In this document: piece by piece, positions 7,004-15,459 of the stretch
Layout of the letters: each line of letters starts with the position of its first letter
Numbering within the stretch: position 1 is the first letter of the stretch
Source of the DNA: Micromonospora sp. H61
GTDB taxonomy: Bacteria > Actinomycetota > Actinomycetes > Mycobacteriales > Micromonosporaceae
DNA: 64,000 bases
NCBI RefSeq assembly: GCF_018070325.1
Contig: NZ_JAGPXY010000021.1
Span: 1 to 64,000 of the forward strand
Reading direction: 5' to 3'
Notes under the pieces: generated by a model
Databases searched by the model: none
What the model was told of the DNA's origin: nothing
Seen by the model: the letters and a program-made list of their open reading frames with translations, nothing else
Translations under genes and position numbers: made by a program

Positions 7004-8164
7004 GTGATCGTTTGGGATCTCGTCGTTGTCGGCGCCGGCCCCGCGGGGCTGTCCGCGGCGCACGCCGCTGCCTGTGCGGGCGTCTCCACTCTTGTCGTCG
7101 AGCGAGCAGTTCACCCGCGGTACAAGACCTGCGGCGGCGGCCTGATCGGCACCTCGCTGGCGGCCGTTCAGGATCGGATCGAGGTGCCCGCGCACGACCG
7201 GGTGGACCGGGTGACGTTCACCCGCGACGGCCGTCGGGAGTTCACCCGCCGCAACGGCAGTCCGGTGGTGACGATGGTGCGCCGTGAGGAGTTCGACGAC
7301 CGGCTGCGCGCGGCGGCGGTCGCCGCCGGCGCGCAGCTGCGGGAGCGGGTCGCGGTCCGCGCGATCGAGCAGGACCCCGAGGGGGTACGCCTGCGGCTGG
7401 CCGACGGTACGACGATCGCGGCTCGTGCCGTGATCGGGGCGGACGGCTCGTCGGGGGTGACCGGTCGGCACGTGGGGGTGCGGTACCGGCAGGTGGATCT
7501 GGGTCTGGAGTTGGAGATTCCGGTGCCGCCCGCGGAGCAGGAGCGCTGGCGGGGCCGGCTGCTGTTGGACTGGGGCGACATGCCGGGCTCGTACGCCTGG
7601 GTCTTTCCCAAGGGTGACCGGCTGACCGTCGGTGTGATCGCCGCGCGGGGGGCGGGGGAGGGGACCCGCGAGTACCTGCGGCGGTTCGTCGACCGGTTGG
7701 GTTTGACCGGGTTGCCGGCGGAGCACGACTCCGGTCACCTGACCCGTTGCCGCGCGGAGGATTCACCGTTGCGCAACGGCCGGGTGCTGGTGGTGGGGGA
7801 TGCGGCGGGGCTGCTGGAGCCGTGGAGCCGGGAGGGCATCAGCTTCGCGTTGCGCTCCGGGGAGTTGGCCGGAGCGGCGGTCGCGGACGGTGACCTGGCC
7901 GGGTACGAGCGGGCGGTGGCCGAGCGTCTGCTGCCGGAGATGCGGGCGGGGTTCCGGCTGCTCGACGTGTTCACCCGACGCCCGGACGTGTTCCACGCCC
8001 TGTTGGCGACCCCGCCGGGCTGGCGGATGTTCGTGCAGTTCTGCCAGGGGCGGGCGAGCTTCGACGAGATGCTGCGCCGCCGCCCGATCCGGGCGGCCCT
8101 CGCGGTGCTGGACCGGTTGTCCCATCCATCGCGCCAGGCCATCACGGCTCACCCAGGATCCTAG
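7004..8164 (+). CDS. Geranylgeranyl-reductase-family FAD oxidoreductase
   Basis: 386 residues. The N terminus has the dinucleotide-binding motif VVVGAGPAGLSAA, then VVERAVHPRYKTCGGGL, in which the CGGG step is typical of the geranylgeranyl-reductase branch. A second FAD motif, GRVLVVGDAAGLLEPWSREGI, lies near residue 265. Family members use NAD(P)H to saturate isoprenoid chains (lipids, quinones, carotenoid precursors) or hydroxylate aromatic compounds; which one applies here is unknown. The start GTG 7004 seems to be leaderless. The small 57-residue gene follows 84 bases later. Confidence 0.75.
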   Translation: MIVWDLVVVGAGPAGLSAAHAAACAGVSTLVVERAVHPRYKTCGGGLIGTSLAAVQDRIEVPAHDRVDRVTFTRDGRREFTRRNGSPVVTMVRREEFDDRLRAAAVAAGAQLRERVAVRAIEQDPEGVRLRLADGTTIAARAVIGADGSSGVTGRHVGVRYRQVDLGLELEIPVPPAEQERWRGRLLLDWGDMPGSYAWVFPKGDRLTVGVIAARGAGEGTREYLRRFVDRLGLTGLPAEHDSGHLTRCRAEDSPLRNGRVLVVGDAAGLLEPWSREGISFALRSGELAGAAVADGDLAGYERAVAERLLPEMRAGFRLLDVFTRRPDVFHALLATPPGWRMFVQFCQGRASFDEMLRRRPIRAALAVLDRLSHPSRQAITAHPGS

Positions 8165-8248
8165 GACGCCTTACGGGGTGTGCCCGCGCCTACTGGTGTC
8201 GACCGGCCCGGCCGCCGGACAATCACACTGGAGCAAGAGGAGGCGCTG

Positions 8249-8422
8249 ATGACCGAGCAGCCGTTCACCGACGACGAGTACGCGTTTCTGCGCCACGCGC
8301 GGTTCGGGGAGTTGCCGCCCGCCGTCCGTCCCGACGAGCGGGTGGCCCTGACCGAGACCGATCCCGGGCGCGACCGGCCGGAGGAGTCCGAGGACCCGAT
8401 CCGCTGGAACGTGCAGGGCTGA
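8249..8422 (+). CDS. Small acidic conserved hypothetical protein
   Basis: 57 residues starting at ATG 8249 with AGAGGAGG 6 bases upstream; the longer frame from 8180 lacks a ribosome site. The protein (MTEQPFTDDEYAFL to IRWNVQG) is acidic, without membrane segment or cysteine, and ends in a short strand. I do not recognise a function. It probably shares the transcript of the flavoprotein gene upstream. Confidence 0.6.
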   Translation: MTEQPFTDDEYAFLRHARFGELPPAVRPDERVALTETDPGRDRPEESEDPIRWNVQG

Positions 8423-8432
8423 GAAACGCGCG

Positions 8433-8464
8433 ACGGGCCGCAGGTGTCGCCACCCACGGCCCGT
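8433..8464. terminator. Hairpin between convergent genes
   Basis: ACGGGCCG (8433-8440) pairs with CGGCCCGT (8457-8464) across a 16-base loop, between the ends of two convergent genes. There is no U-run. Confidence 0.45.
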
Positions 8465-8480
8465 TGGTGATGCGCTGCGG

Positions 8481-10271
8481 TCAGAAGACCGGCACGCCCT
8501 CGCGTACCAGACGCCAGTTGGGCTGGAAGAAGTCGGCCGGGTCGATCGTCCCCTTGGCCTGCGCCCAGTCGATGAGCAACTGACGGATCTCCTGCTGCGC
8601 GTTGTAGACCTGGGTCTTCACGATGCCGGGGAAGTTGCCGCCGCCGCTGCGCCGGTAGTTGTTCACCGCCACCACGAACTGCGCGTTGTCCGCCACAGGG
8701 GTGTCGGTGCCGGCCAGCACCAGCCGGGTGATCCGCTGCCCGACCGGCTTGGAGATGTCGATGTCGTAGTCCAGGCCGGAGAAGACGTCGTAGTTGTAGT
8801 CCGGCACCGCCGGGTCGCTGATCTGCTCCGGGTCGACCGGGGCGCCCGGCGCGAACGTACGGAAGTACTTCGCCGAGTACTCCAGATAGGCGCGCACCTC
8901 GGCACCGCTGAGCACGACCGCCTCGAGGGTGTTGTCGTACACGTACAGGCCGGCCACGTCGCGGATCTTAACGTCGCCGGCCGGGAAGACGGCGGTCCGG
9001 CTGAACGGCGCCGCGATCGACAGCACCGGCAGCTCCGCGTACGCCGTGCCGGCCAGCGCCGCGCCGACCACCTCGGTCTGCACGTGGTTGATGAAGTCCA
9101 GGATCGGCGTGTCCTTGTACCGCGACTCCGCCGCCGACAACTCCACTGTGGAGGTGGCGACGACCTGGTTGACGTACGCCACGGTCTTCTGGTGCTGGGC
9201 CCGCACGGCGGCGAGCACCTTCGGGTCCTCGACCACGGTGTTGGTGTTCAGCATGGTGGCGGCCTTCTTGGTGATCGCCCACCGGCCACGCTCACGGGTG
9301 AGGGTGAAGTCCATCCGGGTGAGCCGCTGGCCCCACTTCGACGGCTCGGAGAGCAGCACCTGCGTGCCGGTGCGCTCGTTGGTGACGAACCGCTCGACCA
9401 CCTCGTTGTGCGCGTGACCGAAGAGGATCGCGTCGATCCCCGGCACCTGCTGGGCGATCAGCGCCACCGGGTTCTCGTTCGGCAGCTCGGGGCCGTAGCT
9501 GGACGTGCCGCTGTCACCGCCGTGCGCCGAGATCAGCACGAGGTCCGCGCCGCGGGCCCGCATGATCGGCACCCACTTCGCGGCGGTCGCGACCATGTCG
9601 TCGAAGCGCAGCTTGCCCTCGACGTTGCCCTTGTCCCAGATGGCCACACCGGGGTTGGTCAACCCCAGGATGCCGACCCGCAGGGTCGGCGCGGCGAAAC
9701 CGAGGGAGACCTTCTTGATGACGTACGGCAGGAAGGCCGGCTTGCCGGTCTTCGCGTTGACGGCGTTCGCGGCGAGGGCCGGGAAGCCGAGCTGACGGAT
9801 CCACAGGTCCAGCAACGGCAGCCCGTAGTTGAACTCGTGGTTGCCCAGCGTCACCGCGTCGTAGTCGATGACGTTCATGGCCCGTGCCATCGGGTGCTTC
9901 TCCCCGGTGGCGGTGATCGGCTCCTGCTTGGCGTAGTACGTGGCCAGCGGCGTGCCCTGGATCGTGTCGCCGGCGTCGAGCACGAGCGTGGCCTTGCCGC
10001 GCCGCTCCCGACGGATCTGGTTGATCAGGGTCGCCAGCTTCGCCACGCCGATGTCGTTCTGCTTGCTGTCATCGTACTCGGCGTCGCGGTAGTAGTCCCA
10101 GTTGTAGACGTTGCCGTGCGTGTCCGACGTGCCCAGGAGGGTGAGGTCCCAGGTGCGCGGCCGGGCCGCGCCGGCCGCCTGCGCGGGCGCGGCGGCGATC
10201 AGCGGGGTGGTCGCCGCGGCCGCCGCGGCGACGAGCACCTGGCGGCGCGACGGGCCGGAGGGAGAGGTCAT
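8481..10271 (-). CDS. Tat-exported 5'-nucleotidase / 2',3'-cyclic phosphodiesterase-like metallophosphatase
   Basis: About 596 residues. ATG 10271 is preferred because GGAAAGG lies 6 bases upstream; longer starts to 10343 have none. The N terminus carries a twin-arginine signal (SRRQVLVAAAAAATTPL, cleavage near AQA). The metallophosphatase core shows LLGTSDTHGN (first metal motif), LVLDAGDTIQGTPL, the GNHEFNYG motif, then HGGDSGTSS and FGHAHNE. The C-terminal half is the UshA-type substrate domain, with NNYRRSGGGNFPG. Family enzymes hydrolyse nucleotides or cyclic nucleotides outside the cytoplasm for nucleoside and phosphate salvage. It stands alone between terminator hairpins on one side and a divergent SDR gene on the other. 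Confidence 0.9.
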   Translation of the reverse strand: MTSPSGPSRRQVLVAAAAAATTPLIAAAPAQAAGAARPRTWDLTLLGTSDTHGNVYNWDYYRDAEYDDSKQNDIGVAKLATLINQIRRERRGKATLVLDAGDTIQGTPLATYYAKQEPITATGEKHPMARAMNVIDYDAVTLGNHEFNYGLPLLDLWIRQLGFPALAANAVNAKTGKPAFLPYVIKKVSLGFAAPTLRVGILGLTNPGVAIWDKGNVEGKLRFDDMVATAAKWVPIMRARGADLVLISAHGGDSGTSSYGPELPNENPVALIAQQVPGIDAILFGHAHNEVVERFVTNERTGTQVLLSEPSKWGQRLTRMDFTLTRERGRWAITKKAATMLNTNTVVEDPKVLAAVRAQHQKTVAYVNQVVATSTVELSAAESRYKDTPILDFINHVQTEVVGAALAGTAYAELPVLSIAAPFSRTAVFPAGDVKIRDVAGLYVYDNTLEAVVLSGAEVRAYLEYSAKYFRTFAPGAPVDPEQISDPAVPDYNYDVFSGLDYDIDISKPVGQRITRLVLAGTDTPVADNAQFVVAVNNYRRSGGGNFPGIVKTQVYNAQQEIRQLLIDWAQAKGTIDPADFFQPNWRLVREGVPVF

Positions 10272-10456
10272 GACGTGCCTTTCCATGGGGGTGGACGCGC
10301 CTCGTGAGCGCCTTGCGCACCATAACCAGCACCCGGCACTCACGCCACGGCAGCCCAGATCAGCGCAGGGGTTTCCGCAGGCCGACGCAGGGTAGGGCCG
10401 TCAGGGACGGCATTCGCGGGAGAGCCCCGCTTCCCGCGCGCAGCGAGGAGATTTCA

Positions 10457-11359
10457 GTGAGCGAGGACCAGCACACCCAGCAGGACCCGACCAGCCAGTA
10501 CGGCCAGCAGTCCGGTCAGCCCGCACAGCAGCAGTCAGCGCCCGGCTCGACCGGGGAGATGACCCCGAAGCCGGACCACGGGGAGGAGTCGTACCGGGGC
10601 AGCGGCAAGCTCGACGGCAAGCGGGCACTGATTACCGGCGGTGACTCGGGGATCGGCCGGGCGGTCGCGATCGCCTTCGCCCGGGAGGGCGCGGACGTGC
10701 TCATCTCCTACCTCGGCGAGGAGGAGGACGCCGACGCCCGGGAGACCATCCGGCTGGTCGAGGCCGCCGGCCGGCGGGGCGTCGCGGTACGCGGTGACAT
10801 CACCGACGAGGCGCACTGCCAGGAACTGGTCGACCGGGCGGTGCGCGACCTGGGCGGCCTCGACATCCTGGTGAACAACGCGGCGTACCAGATGTCGCAG
10901 GACAAGGGGATCCTCGGCATCAGCACCGAGCAGTTCGACCGGGTGTTCAAGACCAATCTGTACGCGATGTTCTGGCTCTGCAAGGCCGCCATTCCGCACC
11001 TGGCCGAGGGGTCGGCGATCATCAACACGTCGTCGATCCAGGCGTTCGACCCGTCGCCGCAGCTGCTGGACTACGCCACCACGAAGGCGGGGATCGCCAA
11101 CTTCACCAAGGCCCTCGCCGCCGACCTTGCCGAGCAGGGCATCCGCGTCAACGCTGTCGCACCGGGGCCGGTGTGGACGCCGCTGATCCCGTCCACCATG
11201 CCGGAGGAGAAGGTGAAGCAGTTCGGCACCGACACCCCGGAAGGGCGTCCCGGGCAGCCGGCTGAGCTGGCACCCGCGTACGTCTTCTTCGCCTCGCAGG
11301 AGTCCAGCTACGTGACGGGCGAGATCCTGGGGGTCACGGGCGGTCGACCGACCAAGTGA
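10457..11359 (+). CDS. SDR-family oxidoreductase with Gln-rich N-terminal extension
   Basis: About 300 residues from GTG 10457 (GAGGAG 6 bases upstream). Residues 1-45 are hydrophilic and Gln/Pro-rich, an extension seen in stress-related SDRs of the YhdF/YdaD type. The Rossmann core has ALITGGDSGIGRAVA, the NNAAYQ motif, catalytic Ser in INTSSIQ, and the YATTK pair (Tyr/Lys). GGRPTK ends the protein. It is probably NADP(H)-dependent; the substrate is unknown. A strong convergent hairpin follows. Confidence 0.85.
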   Translation: MSEDQHTQQDPTSQYGQQSGQPAQQQSAPGSTGEMTPKPDHGEESYRGSGKLDGKRALITGGDSGIGRAVAIAFAREGADVLISYLGEEEDADARETIRLVEAAGRRGVAVRGDITDEAHCQELVDRAVRDLGGLDILVNNAAYQMSQDKGILGISTEQFDRVFKTNLYAMFWLCKAAIPHLAEGSAIINTSSIQAFDPSPQLLDYATTKAGIANFTKALAADLAEQGIRVNAVAPGPVWTPLIPSTMPEEKVKQFGTDTPEGRPGQPAELAPAYVFFASQESSYVTGEILGVTGGRPTK

Positions 11360-11364
11360 CCCGC

Positions 11365-11401
11365 CGTCGGGTGGGCGCCCGCTCAGGATGCCCACCCGAC
11401 G
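11365..11401. terminator. 12-bp stem terminator between convergent genes
   Basis: CGTCGGGTGGGC (11365-11376) pairs perfectly with GCCCACCCGACG (11390-11401) over a 13-base loop, between the SDR gene and the opposing nucleotidyltransferase gene. Confidence 0.7.
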
Positions 11402-11415
11402 CTGCGGCCCGCTGG

Positions 11416-12075
11416 TCAGCGTGGCCAGGCGGCGAAGCGTTGCCGGATCTCGGCGACGTCGGCGGCGCCCAGGCCGTACCGGCCGAAACGCTGGTCGGCG
11501 AGCCGGTCCAGGTAACGGCCGGCGGCGCGTACGTCGTCCGGGTCCAGCGCGGGGTCGACCTGCCGTGCCAGCATCAACAGCTCGGTCACGTCGTAGTGGT
11601 CGAGAGCTGCGGCCACGTCGATGAAGTCGCGAACCTCCCGCCGGTTGACCAACGCCGCGATCTTGTTCGCCACCAGGTCACGAACGTCCATCACCGGGCC
11701 CAGGTCCATCACCACCGGGCTCTGCTGGCGGTCCAACCGGGCGAGGCTGAGCCGGATCTGCCGACCGTCGCGGCTCACCACGAAATCCTTCATGTCCTGC
11801 TCGTACCCGTCGAACAGCTCGGCCAGCTCACTGTCCGGGTCGGCGTCGCTGACGATGAACCCGGCCCGCTCCAGGGCCACCCGGACCCCGGCGGACGCCG
11901 CCGCTGCGGCACCCTCCACGTCCGCGAAGAGGTCCACGTCCTCCGTCGGTCGGGCGACCAGCCCGTGCGCCGCCCACGCCACCCCACCACCCAGAACGAA
12001 CCGGTACGGCCCGGCGGCGGCAAGCGCCACCCGGGCCACCTCCCGGTAGAACTCGTGCAGATGAGGCTCGATCAC
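11416..12075 (-). CDS. AbiEii/MNT-type nucleotidyltransferase
   Basis: About 219 residues from GTG 12075, whose GTGA overlaps the TGA of the preceding gene; a longer frame reaches 12147 but would overlap that gene by 76 bases. The nucleotidyltransferase fold is visible as FVLGGGVAWAAHGL (glycine motif), then RPTEDVDLFADV, carrying the paired aspartates that bind metal, and a later conserved region VRDLVANKIAALVNRREVRDF, typical of AbiEii-like proteins. Such enzymes act as toxins in type IV toxin/antitoxin or abortive-infection modules by adding nucleotides to tRNA; others have housekeeping roles. Coupling to a small upstream gene fits a two-gene module. A toxin role is inference. Confidence 0.65.
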   Translation of the reverse strand: MIEPHLHEFYREVARVALAAAGPYRFVLGGGVAWAAHGLVARPTEDVDLFADVEGAAAAASAGVRVALERAGFIVSDADPDSELAELFDGYEQDMKDFVVSRDGRQIRLSLARLDRQQSPVVMDLGPVMDVRDLVANKIAALVNRREVRDFIDVAAALDHYDVTELLMLARQVDPALDPDDVRAAGRYLDRLADQRFGRYGLGAADVAEIRQRFAAWPR

Positions 12076-12413
12076 GCCGCGCGCAGGCCGCGGTGCCGGC
12101 TCTCCCACGCCTGGCGTACGCCCCGAGGCAGGTTGAGCAGTCGCCACACCCGACGCAGCGTCCGCCCGTTGATCAGGGCGCGCAGATCCTCGGCCCGAGT
12201 GGTCTCGCGAAGCACGTTCTCGTACATCCAGAGCAGTTGGTCGGGGTCGCCGAGGTCAAAGGTGCGCTCGGCGTTCCACATCAGCCGTACCGGCAGCTCC
12301 ACCACACCTCGGGTGGGGCCGGCAAGCTCGGCGAGCGTCCGCGCCACCACAGCGGGGCGACCCGGGCGGGCCAGAAAGGCCACGCCGGTCGCGGTGGGGG
12401 AGACGGCCTGCAT
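12072..12413 (-). CDS. Small partner of the nucleotidyltransferase (hypothetical)
   Basis: 113 residues from the ATG at 12413 down. It has no transmembrane helix and is Arg-rich toward the end (RRVWRLLNLPRGVRQAWESR). A region from ELPVRLMWNAERTFDL to YENVLRE looks alpha/beta. No helix-turn-helix is obvious, so it does not look like the usual AbiEi antitoxin. The 4-base stop/start overlap with the next gene ties production of the two proteins together. I do not recognise the family. Confidence 0.6.
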   Translation of the reverse strand: MQAVSPTATGVAFLARPGRPAVVARTLAELAGPTRGVVELPVRLMWNAERTFDLGDPDQLLWMYENVLRETTRAEDLRALINGRTLRRVWRLLNLPRGVRQAWESRHRGLRAA

Positions 12414-12542
12414 GGTGTCAGGGTAACGCCCACCAGAGCCGGTGTCGCTCAGGTCGATCCCAGCGCGCTGCGCGCCGACATGCCCCGGTCAGGCCGTCTG
12501 TCCGGTTTGTTGGCCTTTGCGATCGGCCCAATCGTGGTCGGC

Positions 12543-12603
12543 TCGGGTTTCATGAAGTCGCGGTGTCCGGGATGCCCCGACTTCCGTGAAACCGAGTGGA
12601 TCA
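12543..12603. repeat. Dispersed palindromic (REP-like) element, copy 2
   Basis: GGTTTCATGAAGTCG (12546-12560) pairs imperfectly with CGACTTCCGTGAAACC (12578-12593), followed by GAGTGGATCA. It matches the element at 3851-3920. Apart from it, 12414-12646 shows no gene. Confidence 0.6.
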
Positions 12604-12705
12604 CGCCCGGCCAGGGGGTGGTTTGGGGTCGCACGAGCCACGCCGCATGGGTGGTTTGCCCGTTGGTGGATGGTTGTGGGGTGTGGCCGGGCGCACCCGT
12701 GGGCC

Positions 12706-12915
12706 GGAATCATGGCGGGCTCAGGGTCGTTACACACCCTGACGATCGCAGTACCACCGACCGGCCGCCGGACCCCTGAGGGCTGGTCGCGCAGGGTGGA
12801 ATGCCAGCCTCCACCCGGTCGTTACAGTCCCCACGAACGACCGCAGGCACCGCCTCGATGAGGGTGCCGATGGATGGGCCGACCCCGGAATGACCCCGGC
12901 CCGCCGGTCGTTACA
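12706..12915 (+). promoter_or_regulatory. Three tandem ECF-sigma-type promoter motifs (copy B)
   Basis: GGAAT-N17-CGTTACA occurs at 12706-12734, 12798-12826 and 12887-12915, with the same 17-base gap and about 90-base period as copy A. The first spacer differs from copy A at several positions while both boxes are identical. Confidence 0.65.
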
Positions 12916-13026
12916 GATGGACCCGGCGCCACGAGCCCTCCGCTCGTCAGGTCGCCGACCCTGACGCCCGACCGGGTGTCACCCCCCAAGACTTTTCCCC
13001 TTAGTGCAGCGCCGGACGAGGTGCTC

Positions 13027-13067
13027 ACACCCATCACCGCCGTCCCCCTCTTTGGCGGTGTGGGTGT
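13027..13067 (+). promoter_or_regulatory. Leader hairpin, second copy
   Basis: The same stem (ACACCC/GGGTGT plus CACCGCC/GGCGGTG) as at 4343-4383, directly before the ribosome site GAAGGAG of the second lysozyme-like gene. Confidence 0.5.
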
Positions 13068-13091
13068 TCTACCCCCGAAGGAGCTACCCCC

Positions 13092-13658
13092 ATGAACACG
13101 ATCTTCCGTAAGAGCATGCTGTCTGTTGCTGGTCTCGCGTTCGCCGGTGGTGTGTTCGCCGGCCCGATCGCCGCCCACGCCGCTACCCCGGCCGTGGATG
13201 CCAAGGCGGTTGCGGTGGCCGTGCAGTCGGCGGCGCCGAAGCCGCAGGGCGAGCAGTCCCACATCACCCTCAACGACGAGCAGACCACCAACGTGAAGGC
13301 CATCATCGCGGCCACCAAGAAGGCCGGCCTCCCCGAGCGGGCCGCGGTCATCTCGATCGCGACGAGCCTGCAGGAGTCCAAGCTGGAGAACCTGGGTCAC
13401 CTGGGCGACCGGAACGACCACGACTCGCTGGGCCTGTTCCAGCAGCGCCCGAGCTCGGGTTGGGGCACCCCGGAGCAGATCACCGACCCCGCCTACTCCA
13501 CCACCGCGTTCCTCAAGGGCCTCAAGCAGGTCGACGGGTGGCAGGACATGCCGCTGACCGACGCCGCGCAGACCGTACAGGTGTCGGCCTACCCGGACGC
13601 CTACGCCCAGTGGGAGCAGCAGGCCACCGACCTCGTCGCCCAGCACTGGAACAGCTGA
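13092..13658 (+). CDS. Secreted lysozyme-like (transglycosylase-fold) protein, paralogue 2
   Basis: 188 residues from ATG 13092. It has the same signal peptide and lysozyme-like domain as the protein at 4408-4992 (SLQESKLENL, LGDRNDHDSLGLFQQRP). The spacer after the signal peptide is 6 residues shorter and unrelated in sequence (about residues 30-58), and the domain differs at only a few positions. The pattern suggests duplication with the domain kept by selection or gene conversion and the spacer left free to drift. Likely role: peptidoglycan hydrolysis outside the cell, induced through the shared ECF-type promoters. Confidence 0.8.
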   Translation: MNTIFRKSMLSVAGLAFAGGVFAGPIAAHAATPAVDAKAVAVAVQSAAPKPQGEQSHITLNDEQTTNVKAIIAATKKAGLPERAAVISIATSLQESKLENLGHLGDRNDHDSLGLFQQRPSSGWGTPEQITDPAYSTTAFLKGLKQVDGWQDMPLTDAAQTVQVSAYPDAYAQWEQQATDLVAQHWNS

Positions 13659-13704
13659 CCCCACACCACAAGCACCCAGCACCACCGCACCACCGCACCG
13701 ACCA

Positions 13705-13737
13705 CTGGCCGGCACCCGCACTCGGGGTGCCGGCCAG
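13705..13737 (+). terminator. 13-bp stem terminator
   Basis: CTGGCCGGCACCC (13705-13717) pairs perfectly with 13725-13737 over a 7-base loop; it is the counterpart of 5046-5082. The following 120 bases are less GC-rich than average and probably hold the promoter of the gene at 13855, but I cannot assign boxes with confidence. Confidence 0.7.
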
Positions 13738-13854
13738 CGGCGTCCCCCGCGAAGTCGGAGTGTCCGTGGACTGACAGATGCTTGTAATCACCCTCAGGAT
13801 TGTGATGATCTCAAGTCGCTAACGTGAATGAATAGGCGGTGAGGTTCACAGTGG

Positions 13855-15459
13855 ATGCGACTGGTGCTTTCGACGGTTTCGTTCAGCCGCCTATCGGCGT
13901 TTGCTAACTCGATGGCGTTCGACGCCGAGCGTTACGACCGCGAGGTCATCAAGCCGCTGCGTGGTCGACACGGGCGACTTCCCGTCGGCGACCTCATTCT
14001 GCGTTACGCGGTGGAGCCAGACTGGACAGTCGACCAACTTGCCGTCCATCTCAAGCAGCTACGACAGTTTTGGCAGGACCGCGCCGTGGGGCCGGACAGT
14101 CGGGCGGAGATCTGTCGGCTGCTGATTCGGGCCGACGAGGAACTCAGCCGTAACGTCGGTGACCTGATGAGCGACCCTGCGTGGTGGCAGGACCAGGCGA
14201 CGGCGACGCAGGGCGGCGGGGGGCGGACGACGCGGATACGCCCACCGAATCTGGTGCGGGCGGAGCCGACCCGGCATGCCGAACCACCCACTGAGGTCCC
14301 GGACGACGCCCCTGGGTGGCGGGCTGAGGCACGTGAGTTCATCCGTGCCCGCCTCGATGACTCCGGCGCCGTTGACGCGCGTGAATCGACTCGACCTGTC
14401 GCTCGACGCAGCCGGGTCGCCAAGAGCGGCGGCTCCGCGGAGGATGTGCCGCAGGTACCGAACGAGACGTCAGATGCGGCGGCCGCGAGGCGGCAGGCAG
14501 ATCAACGTCCGAACTCGGACGACTTGGCGCGCCTGGTCCAACCAGCCGAACTCACGATCGAGGCGCTCGGTGCCCGCGACGACAGTTGTCAGGTACGGGT
14601 GTCCTGGCCGGCGACGGATGCCGAGCGGTTGAGGATCCGCTGGGCCGAGACGCCACCACCATGGGCATCCGGGAGCGTGCTTCCCGTGCCGACGCTGATG
14701 GCCTTCGGCACCGAGCTGGCCGGTACCAGGCAGGTGCACGACGGCGAGGCGGCGCTCCTCGCCGAGGTGCCAGTGGGCTACCACCTCTACGTGCCGTACG
14801 TGGTGGAGCGGGACCAGGCTGTGGTGGGTCGATTCGTTGCGCTCGGTCTGGCTGAGCCAGTCCGGAGGCTGAGGGCCGAGCGCCGCGGGGACGACGTCAT
14901 CGTTACCTGGGTCTGGCCGGAGGGATCGCGGCTGGCAATTGTCGAGTGGACAGCGCCGGGCGGCGTACGACAGGACCAGATCACCCGCGCCGGGTACGCG
15001 GGGTCCAACGGTTTCCGAATACCCGCTGCCCTGGATCCCGGGGTGGTCCGGGTCTCGGTGCTCACCGCCGTCGCCGCCGACGAGGCATGTTCACGAGGCC
15101 GTGAGGTCGAGCTACCGCCCCGGTCGATACCGGTCTCGTACACCCTGACCCGGCACCGACTGTGGAGGTTCGGCCGGCGGGATCTCGCTGTCCGGCTGCG
15201 GACGGAGACGGATCTCGCCGACCTCGTCGTCACAGTTGTGCTCGGCACGGATCTCGCGATGCCGCCGTCCGCGGCTCACGGGACCGTGCTCGTCGAGCAC
15301 GAGGGTGTCGACCTAGTCGCCCACCAGGCCCGAGAGCTGACCATCCCCGTTCCGGTGCTGCCCCGGCGTCAGGATCCGTACTGGGTTCGGTGTTTCCTGC
15401 GTGGTCCGGTACCGACAGTGCTCACCGGCCCTCCCGTCGAATCGATGAGGTTGACATAG
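13855..15459 (+). CDS. Beta-rich adaptor-like first gene of the GTPase/GAP1 conflict operon
   Basis: 534 residues. ATG 13855 has GAGG 10 bases upstream; an internal ATG at 13912 (MAFDAERYDREV) fits the domain start better but lacks a ribosome site. An N-terminal helical domain (about 20-125, with LPVGDLILRYAVEPDWTVDQ) is followed by an Arg/Pro-rich linker (125-235). Then come two or three Fn3-like beta modules (for example VRVSWPATDAERLRIRW and DDVIVTWVWPEGSRLAIVEW). No enzymatic motif was seen. Its stop codon shares a base with the GTG of the zinc-ribbon GTPase gene, so it is part of that operon. A scaffold or target-recognition role is inference. Confidence 0.7.
   Translation: MRLVLSTVSFSRLSAFANSMAFDAERYDREVIKPLRGRHGRLPVGDLILRYAVEPDWTVDQLAVHLKQLRQFWQDRAVGPDSRAEICRLLIRADEELSRNVGDLMSDPAWWQDQATATQGGGGRTTRIRPPNLVRAEPTRHAEPPTEVPDDAPGWRAEAREFIRARLDDSGAVDARESTRPVARRSRVAKSGGSAEDVPQVPNETSDAAAARRQADQRPNSDDLARLVQPAELTIEALGARDDSCQVRVSWPATDAERLRIRWAETPPPWASGSVLPVPTLMAFGTELAGTRQVHDGEAALLAEVPVGYHLYVPYVVERDQAVVGRFVALGLAEPVRRLRAERRGDDVIVTWVWPEGSRLAIVEWTAPGGVRQDQITRAGYAGSNGFRIPAALDPGVVRVSVLTAVAADEACSRGREVELPPRSIPVSYTLTRHRLWRFGRRDLAVRLRTETDLADLVVTVVLGTDLAMPPSAAHGTVLVEHEGVDLVAHQARELTIPVPVLPRRQDPYWVRCFLRGPVPTVLTGPPVESMRLT

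Larger units (their letters stand above)
12647..13737 (+). repeat. Direct duplication, copy B
   Basis: The partner of 3961-5082. Promoter boxes, leader hairpin, ribosome site, lysozyme-like coding region and terminator stem are all retained. Small insertions and deletions separate the two (for example around 12915-13005). Confidence 0.85.
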
